64,000 nt of DNA. It comes from Saliphagus infecundisoli (GTDB lineage: Archaea > Halobacteriota > Halobacteria > Halobacteriales > Natrialbaceae). A model generated the notes under the pieces. It ran no database searches, was not told where the DNA came from, and saw only the letters and a program-made list of their open reading frames with translations. The position numbers and the translations under genes are program-made. Positions 1 to 8,238 of the stretch are shown piece after piece. The number at the start of each line of letters is the position of its first letter. The first letter of the stretch is position 1. The stretch is taken from the NCBI RefSeq assembly GCF_020177375.1, contig NZ_JAIWHV010000003.1, positions 62,001-126,000 on the forward strand, read 5' to 3'.

Positions 1-1681
1 TTCGCCCCTCCTCGAGCCAGCCGTCGATCGCGTCGTCGGCGGGACCCTCACCGCCGAGGGCCGTCTGCGAGACGAGACGGAGCCCGAAGGGGTGGTTGTA
101 CCGGAAGAAGCCCACCGGGTGCTGGTAGTCTGCGGCGTAGTGGCTGTAGAGCGTGAGGCCCCAGTCCATGGTCTGGTTCCTGCGCTCGGTCACCTGGGTC
201 TCCTGTTGACCCTCGAAGACGATCGGGAAACCGTACTCTTGGAGCTGTCCGTGGGCGGTCTGTCCGGGGACGTTGAAGAAGTAATCGGTGCCGATCGGCA
301 TCGAGATCGGCTCGAGCTCTTCCCCGTCCGGGTTGTAGACGGTGCCGTCCTCGCGGCTGTAGCCGCCCGCCTCGAGGAACTCGTCGGCGAGTTCGTGGTC
401 CGTGGACTGTGGCGCGTAGTCGATGAAGTTCTCGAGATCGTCGCCGATGTACGTCTCGTTCCACTGCTGTTCGATCCCGGTGTGGACGTCGATCGGGAGG
501 CCGGTTTCGAAATTGGTGACGACCTCCTGGGTGTTGATGACCGCAGCCATGGCCCGTCGCACGGCGAGGTCCTGTAACGCCTCGGTGTGGTTCCAGTTCA
601 TGATCATCGAGTACATGAACTTCGAGGCGTACTTCGCCAGGTCCTGGTAGTGGTCGGGCAACACCTCCCTGTACTTCTGTTCCATCGCGACGGAGGCGAA
701 GTCGACCTCCTGGTTCGAGATCAGTTCGTCTTGGGCGGCACCCTCGGCGACGAGTTCCTCGTACTGTTCGATCTGGACGTCCTCGGACCAGCGGTGGCCG
801 TCCGCGGGCTCGAACGTGACGCCCTGGGTCGACCAGTCGACGAGCTGGAACGATCCCGTTCCGAGCCCCTCGTTCATGTACTGGTCGATGCCGATCTGCA
901 TCTCGAGGATCTCCGTCGAGGCCGCGTCGCGTTCCTCGTCCGAGGTCGCGTCCTGGAGCGCCTCCATGTGGGGCCGCCAGATGTCGGCGTTGAGCGGGCC
1001 GATGTTCCCGTCGGTTCCGCCGAGGTCGGTCGTCTCGATGAGCGCCGGGTTCTTGGGTTGTTTGTACGTGTACTCGATCGTGAGGTCGTCGGCCATCTCG
1101 ATGCTCTCGTACTGGCTCCCGTCGGGAGACATCAGCCGGTTCATCTCGTCCCAGGTGTAGAGATCCTCGGCCGTGTACTGGTCCCCGTTCCAGAAGACGA
1201 GGTCGTCACGGAGCGTCTTCGTCAGGACCAGGTTGTCCGAGTCCCAGTTCCACTCGTCGATCGCGAGGGTTTCGACGTCCCCGTTGTTGTAGACGATCGT
1301 CTGGCGATCGTTGGCGAAGTCGGACATCCGGGAGGGGAACTGCTCCCCGAGAGGGTTCCAGTTGTACTCCTCGGGGAGCGTGCTTCCCGCGATCCGGGTC
1401 AGCGTCCGGTTTCCACCGTCGGATCCCTCCCCGTTGCCGTTACCGCCGTTTCCGCCGTTGCCATCGTCGCCGCCGTTGCCGTTGCCGTTTCCGTTGCCAT
1501 TGCCGTTTCCGCTGTCGTTTCCGTTGCCATTGCCGTTCTCGTTTCCGTTGCCGTTACCACTGTCGTCATTCCCCCCGAGACATCCCGCGAGAGTCGCTGC
1601 ACTACCGATCCCCATCGCCTGGAGCCACCGCCGGCGGGAGAAATCCTTCGCTCGAGTTCGACGCCTGTCTCTGCCTGACAT
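1..1681 (-). CDS. ABC transporter substrate-binding lipoprotein, family 5 (3' end cut by window)
   Basis: Extracellular solute-binding protein of the DppA/OppA type, which captures peptides or oligosaccharides and hands them to an ABC importer. About 560 residues are visible and the C-terminus lies beyond base 1. The N-terminus has a twin-arginine signal (SRRRWLQAMG) and lipobox (LAGC), followed by a Gly/Asn-rich linker, so it should be a Tat-exported lipoprotein on the outer face of the membrane. Middle segments such as VFWNGDQYTAEDLYTWDEMN and the NHTEALQDLAVRRAMA helix are typical of SBP_bac_5. The start was placed at base 1681, not the in-frame ATG at 1693, because the TATA element at 1703-1716 lies 27 nt upstream of 1681. 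It is divergent from a TIM-barrel isomerase. Its permease genes probably lie left of the window. The substrate is not readable from sequence. Confidence 0.9.
   Translation of the reverse strand, partial: MSGRDRRRTRAKDFSRRRWLQAMGIGSAATLAGCLGGNDDSGNGNGNENGNGNGNDSGNGNGNGNGNGNGGDDGNGGNGGNGNGEGSDGGNRTLTRIAGSTLPEEYNWNPLGEQFPSRMSDFANDRQTIVYNNGDVETLAIDEWNWDSDNLVLTKTLRDDLVFWNGDQYTAEDLYTWDEMNRLMSPDGSQYESIEMADDLTIEYTYKQPKNPALIETTDLGGTDGNIGPLNADIWRPHMEALQDATSDEERDAASTEILEMQIGIDQYMNEGLGTGSFQLVDWSTQGVTFEPADGHRWSEDVQIEQYEELVAEGAAQDELISNQEVDFASVAMEQKYREVLPDHYQDLAKYASKFMYSMIMNWNHTEALQDLAVRRAMAAVINTQEVVTNFETGLPIDVHTGIEQQWNETYIGDDLENFIDYAPQSTDHELADEFLEAGGYSREDGTVYNPDGEELEPISMPIGTDYFFNVPGQTAHGQLQEYGFPIVFEGQQETQVTERRNQTMDWGLTLYSHYAADYQHPVGFFRYNHPFGLRLVSQTALGGEGPADDAIDGWLEEGR
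1435..1569 (-). repeat. Low-complexity Gly/Asn linker repeat in the binding-protein gene
   Basis: Short imperfect repeats of the type GGNAAC encode a flexible (Gly-Asn)n linker with a few Glu, Asp and Ser just after the lipobox cysteine. Such spacers between lipid anchor and binding domain are usual in haloarchaeal lipoproteins. This is coding microsatellite, not a CRISPR array or operator. Confidence 0.8.
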
Positions 1682-1702
1682 ACACCGTTTCATTGGTCGT
1701 AC

Positions 1703-1716
1703 GGTATATAAAAATA
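1703..1716 (-). promoter_or_regulatory. TATA box of the substrate-binding protein gene
   Basis: On the minus strand this reads TATTTTTATATACC, the strongest TATA-like element in the gap. Its centre lies about 27 nt upstream of the ATG at 1681, which is the spacing of a leaderless archaeal transcript. It decides between the two candidate starts, 1681 and 1693. Confidence 0.7.
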
Positions 1717-1751
1717 TTGTGTGACGTCCGACAAAACCTCGGCCATCGGAG

Positions 1752-1776
1752 CGATCCGTCGACGATCGTCGGATCG
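1752..1776. promoter_or_regulatory. Inverted repeat between divergent promoters
   Basis: CGATCCG and CGGATCG arms of 7 bp are separated by 11 bp. It sits midway between the TATA boxes of the binding-protein gene (1703-1716) and the isomerase gene (1827-1835), a place where a regulator could control both. No second copy was noticed in the window, so an operator role is inference only. Confidence 0.35.
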
Positions 1777-1826
1777 AATCCGCCGCGAACGTCGAACCGA
1801 ACGAGAACGGGCGGCGTCACGCGAAC

Positions 1827-1835
1827 CTTTATTCG
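1827..1835 (+). promoter_or_regulatory. TATA box of the TIM-barrel gene
   Basis: CTTTATTCG lies about 28 nt before the ATG at 1859, which fits a leaderless transcript. Confidence 0.55.
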
Positions 1836-1858
1836 CCCATCACTGCTTGTCCCAGCTG

Positions 1859-2710
1859 ATGCACACCGCCCTCTTTACGAAGACGTTCGACGACCGATCG
1901 CTCGAGGACGCCATCGCCACGGCCGCCGAAATCGGGTACGACGGCGTCGAGATCATGGCCCGCGAGCCACACTTCCCCGCGGACGTCTCCCTCGAGCGCG
2001 TCGAGGGGCTCCGGGAGCTACTCGACGACCACGACATGGGACTGCCCTGTCTGGCGACCTATACCGGTGGGTATGCCCGAAAAGACGACGCCGAGTGCGA
2101 CGCCGAACTCGAGACCTTCGAGGCGTTCCTCGAGCGCGCGGAGATCCTCGACGTCAATCTGTTGCGCCACGGCGCCGGCCGCCCCTCGATTCGGGAGGCC
2201 ACCGAGGAAGACCTCGAGCGGGCGGCGACCTGGCTCCGACGAGCCGCGGACCTCGCGGCGGAGTACGGCAAGACGGTCGGTCTCGAGATCCACTCCCATC
2301 GGCTGACCGAGACCACGGAGGCGACCATGGATCTGATCGAGCGGATCGACCGCGAGAACGTCGGCGTCATCCACGACGCGGGCAACATGTTCATCGCCGA
2401 CGACCCGTACGGGGCCGAGAGCCTCGAGGCGATCGGCGACCGGCTCGCCCACGTCCACGTCAAGGACCTCTCGCGGATCGACGACCCCGACCGGGCGGAC
2501 GCCTTCGCCCTCGAGACCGGTCGGGGCGAGGAGGTCTTCCGCCGGGAGTTCCTGGGTGAGGGCGACGTCGATCACGCTCCCTTGGTCGAGGCCCTCGCAG
2601 AGCGGGGGTACGACGGCTCCGTGACCGACGAGTCGACGGTCCGGCGGGTCGACCGCGAGACCGTCGCCCGGCGGGAGCTCGAGGCGATGGAACGGCTGAT
2701 CGCGGATTGA
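1859..2710 (+). CDS. Sugar phosphate isomerase/epimerase-type TIM-barrel protein
   Basis: A 283-residue AP-endonuclease-2-like TIM barrel. The family contains sugar and inosose isomerases, epimerases and dehydratases that use a divalent metal. Candidate metal-site residues occur on the expected strands: E143 and H145 (GLEIHSH), D173 (VIHDAGN), and H198/H200 (HVHVKDL). The start was set at the ATG at 1859 because CTTTATTCG at 1827-1835 lies 28 nt upstream; longer upstream reading adds arginine-rich non-conserved sequence. The next gene, a Gfo/Idh/MocA oxidoreductase, begins 44 nt downstream on the same strand with its own TATA. The pairing suggests oxidation of a sugar followed by isomerisation or elimination. 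The substrate is unknown. Confidence 0.85.
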   Translation: MHTALFTKTFDDRSLEDAIATAAEIGYDGVEIMAREPHFPADVSLERVEGLRELLDDHDMGLPCLATYTGGYARKDDAECDAELETFEAFLERAEILDVNLLRHGAGRPSIREATEEDLERAATWLRRAADLAAEYGKTVGLEIHSHRLTETTEATMDLIERIDRENVGVIHDAGNMFIADDPYGAESLEAIGDRLAHVHVKDLSRIDDPDRADAFALETGRGEEVFRREFLGEGDVDHAPLVEALAERGYDGSVTDESTVRRVDRETVARRELEAMERLIAD

Positions 2711-2754
2711 AGCGACCGCCACGTTTATCCCGGGGTTCGGACAACTACGGGCCG

Positions 2755-3789
2755 ATGAGCGCCTACACGATCGGGATCGTCGGGACCGGCCCGGATCCCG
2801 ACCGATCGGACCATGGGGGGTACTCGATGGGGTATCGCCACGCAGAGGCCTACGAGGCCGTCGAGGGCTGTCGGCTCGTCGCCTGTGCGGATGTCGTCGC
2901 CGACCACGCCCGCGACTTCGGCGAGGCGTTCGGGCTCGACGAGGGGGTCTTCACGGACGTCGGCGAGATGCTCGCGACCGCCGAACCGGACGTCGTCAGC
3001 GTCTGTACGCCGCCCGCGACCCACGCCGACCTCGTCGCGCAGTGTGCCGGCCACGACGCCGTCCGGGCGGTCCACTGCGAGAAACCGATGGCTCCGACCT
3101 ACGGCGAGAGCCACCGGATGGTCGAGGTCTGTGACCGTGAGGGCGTCCAGTTCACTGTCAACCTCCAGAACCGATGTGCCGGCGCCACCCGGGAGATCAA
3201 AGAGCGGGTTGCCGAGGGGGCGATCGGGAACCTGCGCCGGATCGAACTCGCGCGCCGGGACCTCCTCCAGACGGGGATCCACCACGTCGACGTCGCGAAC
3301 TGCGTCGCGGGCGACCCCGGCGTCGAGTGGATCATGGGTCAGATCGACTATCCCGAGGAGCACGTCTGGTACACCGACATGCACACCGAGGCCCAGGCCC
3401 TCGGCATGTGGCGCTACGAGTCGGGCGGTCACGCGCTGTGCTCGACGGGCGGCGGGGCGGAGGCGGTCGGAAACCGGACGAACCGTTTCCTGGGGACCGA
3501 CGGCGAGATCGAGTTCCGGCTGGGCGAGGAGTACCGGATCCGGACCGACGGCGCGTGGGAAACCGTCGCGGTCGACGCCCGGCCCGCCCAGGAGGCGACC
3601 ATGGCCGCCGTCGTCGCCGGCCTCGACGGCGAGGAGCCGCCGATCGCCGGCGAGCGCGGGCTCGCGGCCACGGAAATCGTCTTCGGGATCTGGGAGTCCG
3701 CACGCCGGCGCGGGCGCGTCGAACCGCCCCTCGAAATCGAGGACAATCCCCTGGAGGCGATGGTCGATGCCGGCGACCTGCCACCCTAG
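2755..3789 (+). CDS. Gfo/Idh/MocA family oxidoreductase
   Basis: A 344-residue NAD(P)-dependent sugar dehydrogenase. The N-terminal Rossmann fold begins GIVGTGPDP, and the EKP motif with the active-site lysine is HCEKPMAP. It belongs to a subtype with an extra loop after the first glycines (GTGPDPDRSDHGGYSMGYRH); the protein at 51352-52449 has the same loop and the same C-terminal ending (PLE-EAMV-GDL). The start ATG at 2755 follows a TATA-like CGTTTATCC at about 2722-2730. It lies directly after a TIM-barrel isomerase on the same strand and ends convergently with the next gene, sharing 4 nt. A role as partner of the isomerase is inferred from position. Confidence 0.87.
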   Translation: MSAYTIGIVGTGPDPDRSDHGGYSMGYRHAEAYEAVEGCRLVACADVVADHARDFGEAFGLDEGVFTDVGEMLATAEPDVVSVCTPPATHADLVAQCAGHDAVRAVHCEKPMAPTYGESHRMVEVCDREGVQFTVNLQNRCAGATREIKERVAEGAIGNLRRIELARRDLLQTGIHHVDVANCVAGDPGVEWIMGQIDYPEEHVWYTDMHTEAQALGMWRYESGGHALCSTGGGAEAVGNRTNRFLGTDGEIEFRLGEEYRIRTDGAWETVAVDARPAQEATMAAVVAGLDGEEPPIAGERGLAATEIVFGIWESARRRGRVEPPLEIEDNPLEAMVDAGDLPP

Positions 3790-4679
3790 TACAGGGGCTC
3801 GTAGCCCTCGGCGAACGCGGCACCATCGCGGTCGACCGCGGCGAGTTCCGAACTCCCCGGCTCGACGACGACCCCGTTTTCGAGGGCGGTCTGGACGCCG
3901 AGCAGGAGCGTCGCGGCGTCGAACAGCCAGTCGGCGTCGTCGCGCTCGCCGCGGGCGGTCGCGAGAAACGCGTCGATGAAGGGATCGTACATCCGCTCGA
4001 GTTCGGTCTCGTCGCCGTTGATTCGTGCGGTTCGGATCGTCTCGCCGACGTCGAGAAAGCCGAACGCCGAGGGGTTCGTCGGGCCGGCAAAGCGCAGGGT
4101 CGCCGTCGAGCCGTCGGCGAACGAGATCGCGGTCGCCGACCCGTGGGTCGTCGGCTCGATGGCGGTCCAGTCGGCGCCACAGACCCGGCGAGCGGTGTCG
4201 GTGAGGTGGACTCCGTAGTAGAACGGGCCGTTGTAGCCGGCCGCGAACAGATCGTGGCTGCCGCCGTCGTCGCGCATCCCGTCGATCGAGGGATGATGGG
4301 GGACGGCGGAGCCCCCACAGATCGGCGTTCCGGTCCGCTCGGCCGTCGCTCGCAGTTCCTCGACGTCGCCGAGGCGCCCCGCGATCGGTTTGTCGATACA
4401 CGTCGGAACCCCCGCCTCGAGGAAACCCTCGGCGATCGGGCGGTGGCGGTCCCAGTCGGCCGTGAGCACCATCGCGGCGTCGACCTCCCCGACCATCGCC
4501 TCCGGACGGTCGTAGCGGGCGGCACCGTACTTCTCGCGAAACGCCGAGACGTACGACTCCTCGCGGACCTCCCCGTCGTCCCAGACGCCGGCGACGGCCG
4601 CGTCGGGCCGGTTATCGATCGCCGCCGCGAACTTCTCGGCGTGGCTCGTGTCGAGTCCGAGGATCCCGACGTCGATCAT
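3786..4679 (-). CDS. Gfo/Idh/MocA family oxidoreductase, variant nucleotide loop
   Basis: A 297-residue protein with the Gfo/Idh/MocA layout: N-terminal Rossmann domain (IDVGILGLDTSHAEKF), a CIDKPIAG segment in place of the usual EKP, and a C-terminal alpha/beta domain. The loop lacks the classic GxGxxG; a His (TSHAE) takes the place of a glycine, and the active-site motif is DKP. It may use a different cofactor mode or be a non-dehydrogenase member of the family. Its stop overlaps the stop of the convergent gene by four bases (CTAG, 3786-3789). The 541-bp gap upstream carries several inverted repeats. Confidence 0.75.
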   Translation of the reverse strand: MIDVGILGLDTSHAEKFAAAIDNRPDAAVAGVWDDGEVREESYVSAFREKYGAARYDRPEAMVGEVDAAMVLTADWDRHRPIAEGFLEAGVPTCIDKPIAGRLGDVEELRATAERTGTPICGGSAVPHHPSIDGMRDDGGSHDLFAAGYNGPFYYGVHLTDTARRVCGADWTAIEPTTHGSATAISFADGSTATLRFAGPTNPSAFGFLDVGETIRTARINGDETELERMYDPFIDAFLATARGERDDADWLFDAATLLLGVQTALENGVVVEPGSSELAAVDRDGAAFAEGYEPLY

Positions 4680-4876
4680 CCACTGACCCCTCCCGACGAA
4701 CTAGCACGGCACATCTATCCGTTCGTCCGTACCGACCGGCTTAGTCTTAACTGTTGGCATCCCAACGAATGGGTTTCGCCAGGGCAAACGGGCTCGAGCG
4801 GGTCGACGCGGGAACGACCGCGTGATCCCCGGAACGCCCATTCGACGGCCGTGGTACCGTCCCACACCCACACACT

Positions 4877-4893
4877 GTTTTGGACTGTGAAAC
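4877..4893. promoter_or_regulatory. GTTT-N9-AAAC element (weak copy of the IclR-1-linked repeat)
   Basis: GTTTTGGACTGTGAAAC. It has the length (17 bp) and the outer bases of the repeats at 5146-5162 and 32131-32147, but the right half is GTGAAAC. It is a possible second binding site upstream of amidase 1. Confidence 0.35.
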
Positions 4894-5048
4894 GATTTTC
4901 ACCGATCGCAGTCCGCCGGGACCGACGGCGGAACCGGTCGGCGACCGATCGTTCGCCGCCGGTCGGGCCATCGAGCCGACCGCCCCGGTCCGGGCGAGGA
5001 GGGCCCCGATCCGCGCCGGATCCGGACTCCTCCGGCGTTGCCGGCCAA

Positions 5049-5062
5049 TAATACCAGTATTA
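5049..5062. promoter_or_regulatory. AT-rich inverted repeat TAATAC-CA-GTATTA
   Basis: Perfect 6-bp arms with a 2-bp centre, in an otherwise GC-rich region about 160 bp before the amidase start. No other copy was noticed. Operator role is inferred. Confidence 0.35.
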
Positions 5063-5092
5063 ACGCATTGAATGACCGACCGATCCTCCAGG

Positions 5093-5116
5093 GATTACGA
5101 CCGTACGACCGTAATC
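5093..5116. promoter_or_regulatory. 24-bp GATTAC...GTAATC element, copy 1
   Basis: The outer arms GATTACG and CGTAATC are perfect inverse complements, around a CGTACG-containing core; the inner part can also be read as the 8-mer ACGACCGT in tandem. A near-identical copy is at 33024-33047 (23 of 26 bases including flanks) and a diverged copy at 36482-36505. It lies about 70 bp upstream of the amidase TATA. Confidence 0.55.
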
Positions 5117-5145
5117 CTCTTTCTCGGGGTTGGTTCACACAGGTC

Positions 5146-5162
5146 GTTTTGCCCATCAAAAC
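5146..5162. promoter_or_regulatory. GTTTTG-N5-CAAAAC inverted repeat (putative IclR-1 operator)
   Basis: GTTTTGCCCATCAAAAC, a perfect 6-5-6 repeat about 27 bp upstream of the amidase TATA. The IclR gene at 32183 has GTTTTGCCCTACCAAAC directly before its own TATA, sharing 14 of 17 bases. Binding by that IclR protein is inference from location. Confidence 0.5.
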
Positions 5163-5220
5163 ACTCGGTTCTCCGGGGTCACCAGTACGCTTTTGCCCGC
5201 GCGCGCTCTCCGGCGGGACG

Positions 5221-6678
5221 ATGACAACGGAGCTGCGACCCCGCTCGGCCGCGGACCTCGCGGATCTGGTCCGTGCCGGCGAACTCGCCCCGACGGCGGT
5301 CGTCGATGCCCACCTCGAGCGGATCCGGTCGCGAAACGACGAGCTGACGGCGTTCATCACCGTGGCCGGCGACCACGCCTGCGAGCGGGCCCGCGAGATC
5401 GAGTCCACCGTCGAGGCCGGCGAGTCCGTCGGCCCGCTGGCGGGCGTCCCGATCGCGCTCAAAGACCTCACAGGCTTCCGGGAGGGGATCCGCCACACCT
5501 TCGGCTGTCGGGCGTTCTCGGACAACGTCGCGACCCATACGGCGGGATTCGTCGAGCGACTCGAGGAGGCGGGCGCGATCGTCGTCGGCAAGACCAATAC
5601 CCCGGAGTTCGGCCACAAGCCGGTGACCGACAACCTCCTCGTGGGCCCCGCTTCGAACCCGTTCGATCCCACACGGAACGCGGGCGGGTCCTCGGGAGGT
5701 AGCGCCGCGGCGGTCGCCGACGGAATGGTCCCGATCGGCCAGGGCGGCGACGCGGCGGGCTCGGTCCGCATCCCGGCGGCGTTCTGTGGCGTCTACGGGA
5801 TCAAGCCCTCCTTCGGCCGGATCCCCGGCGCCGCCCGGCCCGACGCCTTCCGCCACCACTCGCCGTTCGTCGACAAGGGCGTCCTGACTCGCTCGGTGGG
5901 CGACGCCGCCCTCGCCCTGTCGGTGATGGCCGCTCCCGATCCTCGGGACCCGTTCTCGCTCCCCGACGACGGGGTCGACTATCTCGCCGCGCCCGAGCGC
6001 CCGATCGACGGCTGGTCGATCGCCTACAGCCCCGACCTCGGGATCTTTCCCGTGAGCGAGGCCGTCCGTGAGGAGATCGAGGACGCCCTCTCGGCGTTCG
6101 AGGCGGCGGGCGCGACCGTCGAACCCGTGGAGGTCGATCTCGGTGCTCCCCTCGAGACCCTGCGCGACCGGACCCGGTACGGGCTGATGCAGGCCTTCAG
6201 CGCGAAGATCGCCGACTCGATCGAGCGGGGCCGTGGCGTGGACTTCCTCGGCGACGACGCCGAGGACGTTCCCCGGGAGTTCCGCGAGCGGATCCGGGCG
6301 GGTCGAAACCTGTCGCCGGTCGATCTCGGCCGGATGGACGGGGTTCGAACGGGGATCTACGACGGCGTTCAGGACGTGTTCGCGGAGTACGACCTGCTCG
6401 TGACGCCGACCGTCTCGGTTCCTCCCATCTCAAATGACTCGCTGGACGACGTTCGAGTGGATGGGGAAAAAGTCGATTCCCGCGCGGACTGGCTGCTCAC
6501 GTGGCCGTTCAACATGACGGGCCACCCCGCGGCCTCAGTCCCCGCTGGATCGATCGACGGCCTCCCGGTCGGCATGCAGGTCGTCGGCCCCCGGTTCGGC
6601 GACGGCGACGTGCTCGCCGCGAGCGGGGCCGTCGAGCGCGAGCGCCCCTGGGACGGCGCCTACGATCGGCTTCCCTGA
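5221..6678 (+). CDS. Amidase (amidase signature family), paralogue 1
   Basis: A 485-residue amidase-signature hydrolase that should cleave a carboxylic amide to acid and ammonia or amine. The Ser-cisSer-Lys site is visible: Lys in PIALKDL, the cis-Ser in AGGSSGGSAAA, and the nucleophile Ser in GGDAAGSVRIPAAFCG. That last motif is slightly unusual (AGS for the common GGS). The ATG at 5221 is about 28 nt after a TATA-like CGCTTTTGCC. It is closely related to the amidase at 8239-9684, which lies beyond an enolase-superfamily gene on the opposite strand. A GatA-like role in tRNA amidation is unlikely because no GatB/C neighbours exist. The upstream gap has several repeats, so expression is probably inducible. 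Confidence 0.87.
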   Translation: MTTELRPRSAADLADLVRAGELAPTAVVDAHLERIRSRNDELTAFITVAGDHACERAREIESTVEAGESVGPLAGVPIALKDLTGFREGIRHTFGCRAFSDNVATHTAGFVERLEEAGAIVVGKTNTPEFGHKPVTDNLLVGPASNPFDPTRNAGGSSGGSAAAVADGMVPIGQGGDAAGSVRIPAAFCGVYGIKPSFGRIPGAARPDAFRHHSPFVDKGVLTRSVGDAALALSVMAAPDPRDPFSLPDDGVDYLAAPERPIDGWSIAYSPDLGIFPVSEAVREEIEDALSAFEAAGATVEPVEVDLGAPLETLRDRTRYGLMQAFSAKIADSIERGRGVDFLGDDAEDVPREFRERIRAGRNLSPVDLGRMDGVRTGIYDGVQDVFAEYDLLVTPTVSVPPISNDSLDDVRVDGEKVDSRADWLLTWPFNMTGHPAASVPAGSIDGLPVGMQVVGPRFGDGDVLAASGAVERERPWDGAYDRLP

Positions 6679-6699
6679 CGTTCCCCTCGTGACCGCCCG

Positions 6700-8145
6700 C
6701 TAGTCGTACATCGAATCGGTCGACCACTCCGCGAGCGGGGTAAACCGGGACGGATCGAGGTCGAAGTCGCGGCCGAACGGTGCGTCGACGGCGCTCCCGA
6801 ACGACATCCGGCCGTCGTCGATATCCAGCGTGGCGAACCCCTCCTCGTGGCGACGGTAGAGGTCGCCGTGGGCGTCTCGCAGCGTCTCCTGGAGGTCCTC
6901 GGGGAGGAACGAAAGGCCGCGGTAGTAGTGATGGCCGTTTCGCTCGACGTGGTCCATTCCCAGCGAGCCCATTACCGCGAGATCGTGGAGGAGTTCGACC
7001 GGCCCGATCGTCGTGAGGTCCTCGCCGCTCATGACGTACTCCCGGTCGCCCTCGCGCCGGCGCTTCTCGATCAGGCAGGCGTTGACCACGCCCTTGAACA
7101 CGCCCTTGCAGTTCTTGTGGCTCGTGCCCGCGTAGCCACACTCGAGCGCGCGGCCCGCACTCGTGAGGCGGTCGTCGGACTCGTCGATGATGATCGGCGG
7201 GCGGCCGTCCCAATCGGTCAGGACCTCCCGGGTCCCGTCGGTCAGCGCCTCGCTCCGGGGGAGGGGTTGTTCGACGTAGGCGACGGCGTCCATCACGGGC
7301 GCGAGATCGGGGTCGGAAGCGTGGCGCTCCCACTGCTCTCTGAACGCCTCGACGCTGTCGTAGCCCTCGTTGGCGTCGACCGTACAGAACCACGACTCGA
7401 GCGGGCTTTCCTCCAGTACCTCCTCGATCCGGGCCAGCCGTTCGGCGTCGCGGTCGGGATCGGCCGAGAGCTTGATCTTGAAGTGATCAACGCCGTCCTC
7501 GGCGACGTATGCCTCGAGGGACTGGGGGAGGCCGTCGTCGAGGCGGTCGTCGGATGCGATCTCGCCCTCGCGAAGCGGGTCGCCCAGTCCGACGGTGTGG
7601 CGGACGGCGGCCTCCCTGGTCGATTCGTCGGGCAGGTACTCCGCGACGTCCTCGCCCGCGAGTTCGTCGTAGATCCGGCCCGGTTCGACGCCGAGGGCGT
7701 CCGATCGGAGCCCCTCGGCGAACGTAGTTTCCTCGTGGCGACAGACCGCGTCGACGATCGCCTGCTCGACCATCGATACGCCGTAGTTCCACAGCAAGGG
7801 CGGCTGTTCGTTCCCCTCGGCCCACTCGGCCTGGCGCTCGTAGAGGGAGTGCCAGAGATCGAACGCCGTCGGCTGGGCCTCCACCGCGCGGGCGTGTTCG
7901 CACGCCGCTTCGAAGACCTCGATCAGCAACTCGTTTTGCTCGGGCAGCGAGCGGTCGGGGTCCTTGAGGAACCACAGCGGCGCGATCCCGACCATCGAGA
8001 TCCCATCCGCGCACTCGCCGTCGATCTCGAGTTCGATCTCGAGGAAGTGGTGGGCGCCCTCGCTCGCGACGACGTTCCCGAAGTGGAAGGGCATTCGTTT
8101 CTCGTTGTTCCGAACGTACTGGTCGGTTCGAGTGACCTCGATCAT
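6700..8145 (-). CDS. Enolase-superfamily protein, long variant
   Basis: A 481-residue protein with the metal-site pattern of the enolase superfamily, which abstracts a proton next to a carboxylate. Seen are a KIK motif (K223, K225; DHFKIKL), metal ligand D257 (CTVDANEGYD), E292 (YVEQPL), D321/E322 (IIIDESDD) and a lysine near K344 (SHKNCKG). It is longer than the usual 370-420 residues because of an extended N-terminal part. The start ATG at 8145 is 28 nt from a minus-strand TATA (CACTTATACGG). It is divergent from amidase 2 and convergent with amidase 1, suggesting that the two amidases and this enzyme act on one compound class. Dehydratase, epimerase or racemase cannot be told apart by eye. 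Confidence 0.75.
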   Translation of the reverse strand: MIEVTRTDQYVRNNEKRMPFHFGNVVASEGAHHFLEIELEIDGECADGISMVGIAPLWFLKDPDRSLPEQNELLIEVFEAACEHARAVEAQPTAFDLWHSLYERQAEWAEGNEQPPLLWNYGVSMVEQAIVDAVCRHEETTFAEGLRSDALGVEPGRIYDELAGEDVAEYLPDESTREAAVRHTVGLGDPLREGEIASDDRLDDGLPQSLEAYVAEDGVDHFKIKLSADPDRDAERLARIEEVLEESPLESWFCTVDANEGYDSVEAFREQWERHASDPDLAPVMDAVAYVEQPLPRSEALTDGTREVLTDWDGRPPIIIDESDDRLTSAGRALECGYAGTSHKNCKGVFKGVVNACLIEKRRREGDREYVMSGEDLTTIGPVELLHDLAVMGSLGMDHVERNGHHYYRGLSFLPEDLQETLRDAHGDLYRRHEEGFATLDIDDGRMSFGSAVDAPFGRDFDLDPSRFTPLAEWSTDSMYD

Positions 8146-8238
8146 GTACGATTCGATCGGCGCCGTCCGTATAAGTGTACGTGTCGATCCGGGCGATCCA
8201 CCGAAAGCGACAGGTCGGTCGCTCTCCTCGGCCCGTGC

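Larger units (their letters stand above)
4680..5220. other. 541-bp non-coding region rich in inverted repeats, upstream of amidase 1
   Basis: No convincing gene is seen; the short frames at 4747-4971 and 4880-5071 are Arg/Ser/Pro-rich and lack protein character. The stretch holds a stem-like GTTGG-CATC-CCAAC (4753-4766), a GTTT-N9-AAAC element (4877-4893), TAATAC-CA-GTATTA (5049-5062), a GATTAC-type 24-mer (5093-5116), GTTTTG-N5-CAAAAC (5146-5162), then the TATA of amidase 1 (CGCTTTTGCC at about 5188-5197). It also must contain the promoter of the minus-strand gene ending at 4679. Two of the elements recur elsewhere in the window, so this looks like a multi-input regulatory region. Confidence 0.6.

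Noticed and set aside
1399-1602. Regular short repeats that could suggest a CRISPR array or minisatellite
   Set aside because: The period is 6-12 bases and the frame reads a Gly/Asn linker after a lipobox, so it is coding low complexity.
4747-4971. 74-codon frame in the gap before amidase 1
   Set aside because: No TATA, Ser/Pro/Arg-rich composition and inverted repeats within it argue for non-coding DNA.
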